In this document: piece by piece, positions 4,520 to 5,343 of the stretch
Numbering within the stretch: the first letter of the stretch is position 1
Layout of the letters: every line of letters begins with the position of its first letter
Assembly (NCBI GenBank): GCA_902802975.1
Contig: CADCOF010000311.1
Location: forward strand, 1 to 5,343
Length of the DNA: 5,343 bases
Direction of reading: 5' to 3'
Origin: an uncultured Ruminococcus sp.
Lineage (GTDB): Bacteria > Bacillota > Clostridia > Oscillospirales > Acutalibacteraceae
Program-made: the position numbers and the translations under genes
Notes under the pieces: generated by a model
Databases searched by the model: none
What the model saw: only the letters and a program-made list of their open reading frames with translations
What the model was told of the DNA's origin: nothing

Positions 4520-5323
4520 ATGAAAAAACTAAGTATATTGATCGGAGCAATGATGCTGATATTATTTGTTGTGGGCTGCTCAAATACAGCGGCAAGCAGT
4601 GAAGGAGATATAAGTATTGAGGATACCGAGATCACACAAAGCAGACTGAATGAAGAATCATCAATGCCGGAGAGCGAAAAGGAGAGCGAAAATAATATGA
4701 TAGAAACAGAAAAAGCACCCAAACTTGTATATTTTGGGCACGCAAGTATATGTATTATCACTGAGGACGATAAAGTTATCTATGTTGATCCTTACGAAGA
4801 AGGCGACTATTCCCTCGCTGCAGATTTGGTTCTTGTGACGCACGATCACTTTGACCATAATCAAATCGACAAGATTGAGAACAAGAATGATGACTGCAAG
4901 ATCATTACCCAGGACGACGCGCTTGTAAATGGCGAGTATATGACTTTTGAGCTGCCGTTTGTGACGGCGGAAGCTGTTGAGGCGGGCAATAACCCTAACC
5001 ATGACATAAACTCATGTGTTGGATATGTTCTCACGTTTAAAAACGGAAAGAGTGTGTATATTTCGGGTGATACCTCAACGACAGATCAAATGGACAAGCT
5101 GCACGATAAGAATATCGATTATGCCTTTTTCTGCTGTGACGGTGTATTCAATATGGATAATGAAGAAGCCGCAATGTGTGCCGAAACAGTGGGCGCGAAG
5201 CACAATATTCCGTATCATAACGAGACAGCTAACGGAAAGCTGCTTGACAAAGAGAAAGCCGATAGTTGGAGCGCACCGAATAAAATTATAATTATGCCAG
5301 GCGAATCGATAAATATTGAATAA
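4520..5323 (+). CDS. Lipoprotein with metallo-beta-lactamase-fold hydrolase domain (UlaG-like)
   Basis: This is a predicted membrane-anchored extracytoplasmic metal-dependent hydrolase; the substrate is unknown. The 267-residue product begins with a lipoprotein signal peptide: basic MKK, a hydrophobic stretch (4-18), and the lipobox VVGC with Cys20 as the lipidation site. A Ser/Glu-rich linker (21-66) follows. The MBL domain runs from about 68 to the end: YFGHASI (71-77), VDPY (89-92), the metal motif THDHFDH (107-113; His108, His110, Asp112, His113), then His161, Asp184 in SGDT and His233 in IPYH. All expected metal ligands are present, so it is probably active. The layout resembles the UlaG/YtkL-type branch, usually cytoplasmic, here joined to a lipoprotein anchor. 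It is transcribed divergently from minD and follows the tnpA remnant. Only 20 bases follow its stop, so any terminator or operon partner is out of view. Confidence 0.88.
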   Translation: MKKLSILIGAMMLILFVVGCSNTAASSEGDISIEDTEITQSRLNEESSMPESEKESENNMIETEKAPKLVYFGHASICIITEDDKVIYVDPYEEGDYSLAADLVLVTHDHFDHNQIDKIENKNDDCKIITQDDALVNGEYMTFELPFVTAEAVEAGNNPNHDINSCVGYVLTFKNGKSVYISGDTSTTDQMDKLHDKNIDYAFFCCDGVFNMDNEEAAMCAETVGAKHNIPYHNETANGKLLDKEKADSWSAPNKIIIMPGESINIE

Positions 5324-5343
5324 TCAGGCATGAGCCCTAATAA

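Noticed and set aside
4447..4761. Hydrophobic open frame of 104 codons on the minus strand
   Set aside because: It is antisense to the signal peptide and linker of the lipoprotein gene. The plus-strand gene has a lipobox, metal motifs and a ribosome binding site.

Overview
The window looks like a chromosomal segment from a low-to-moderate GC Firmicute, most likely an anaerobic member of the Clostridia (Oscillospiraceae or Lachnospiraceae-like). The evidence is strong AGGAGG-type ribosome binding sites, sigma-A type promoters, a HisRS with a cysteine-rich insertion of the Firmicute kind, and a MinD-like ATPase next to a methylglyoxal synthase gene, an arrangement familiar from clostridial mre/min/rodA/mgsA clusters. 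The genus cannot be read from the sequence.

Layout. Positions 1-172 hold a GC-rich repeat locus that runs into the 3' end of prmA. From about 3937 down to 142 all genes are on the minus strand: a MinD-like ATPase (3937-3200), a repeat-filled gap (3199-2893), then a tight run of mgsA (2892-2491), hisS (2466-1099) and prmA (1086-142) with gaps of 24 and 12 bases, probably one operon. A strong candidate promoter (4083-4055, minus) lies upstream of minD. Between minD and the last gene is an AT-rich region of about 580 bases. It holds the minD promoter, several inverted and direct repeats (4130-4248), an extended -10 promoter, and a short remnant of an IS200-type tnpA (4298-4438). On the plus strand a secreted lipoprotein with a metallo-beta-lactamase fold (4520-5323) closes the window.

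How the parts relate. mgsA, hisS and prmA are housekeeping-type genes (methylglyoxal bypass, tRNA charging, ribosomal protein methylation) that share transcription by position rather than by pathway. The most interesting layer is the repeat family. At least three substantial copies plus fragments sit in the two intergenic gaps. Each good copy pairs a short GC-rich hairpin, whose stem sequence differs between loci while pairing is kept, with a conserved core of about 54 bases. Repeat sequence abuts the stop codon of minD and appears to supply the last codons and stop of prmA. MinD ends just where its membrane-targeting helix would begin. The MgsA-like protein lacks two aspartates known to be catalytic in the E. 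coli enzyme. I see no clear new multi-gene system; the repeat family and the altered MgsA are the best leads.
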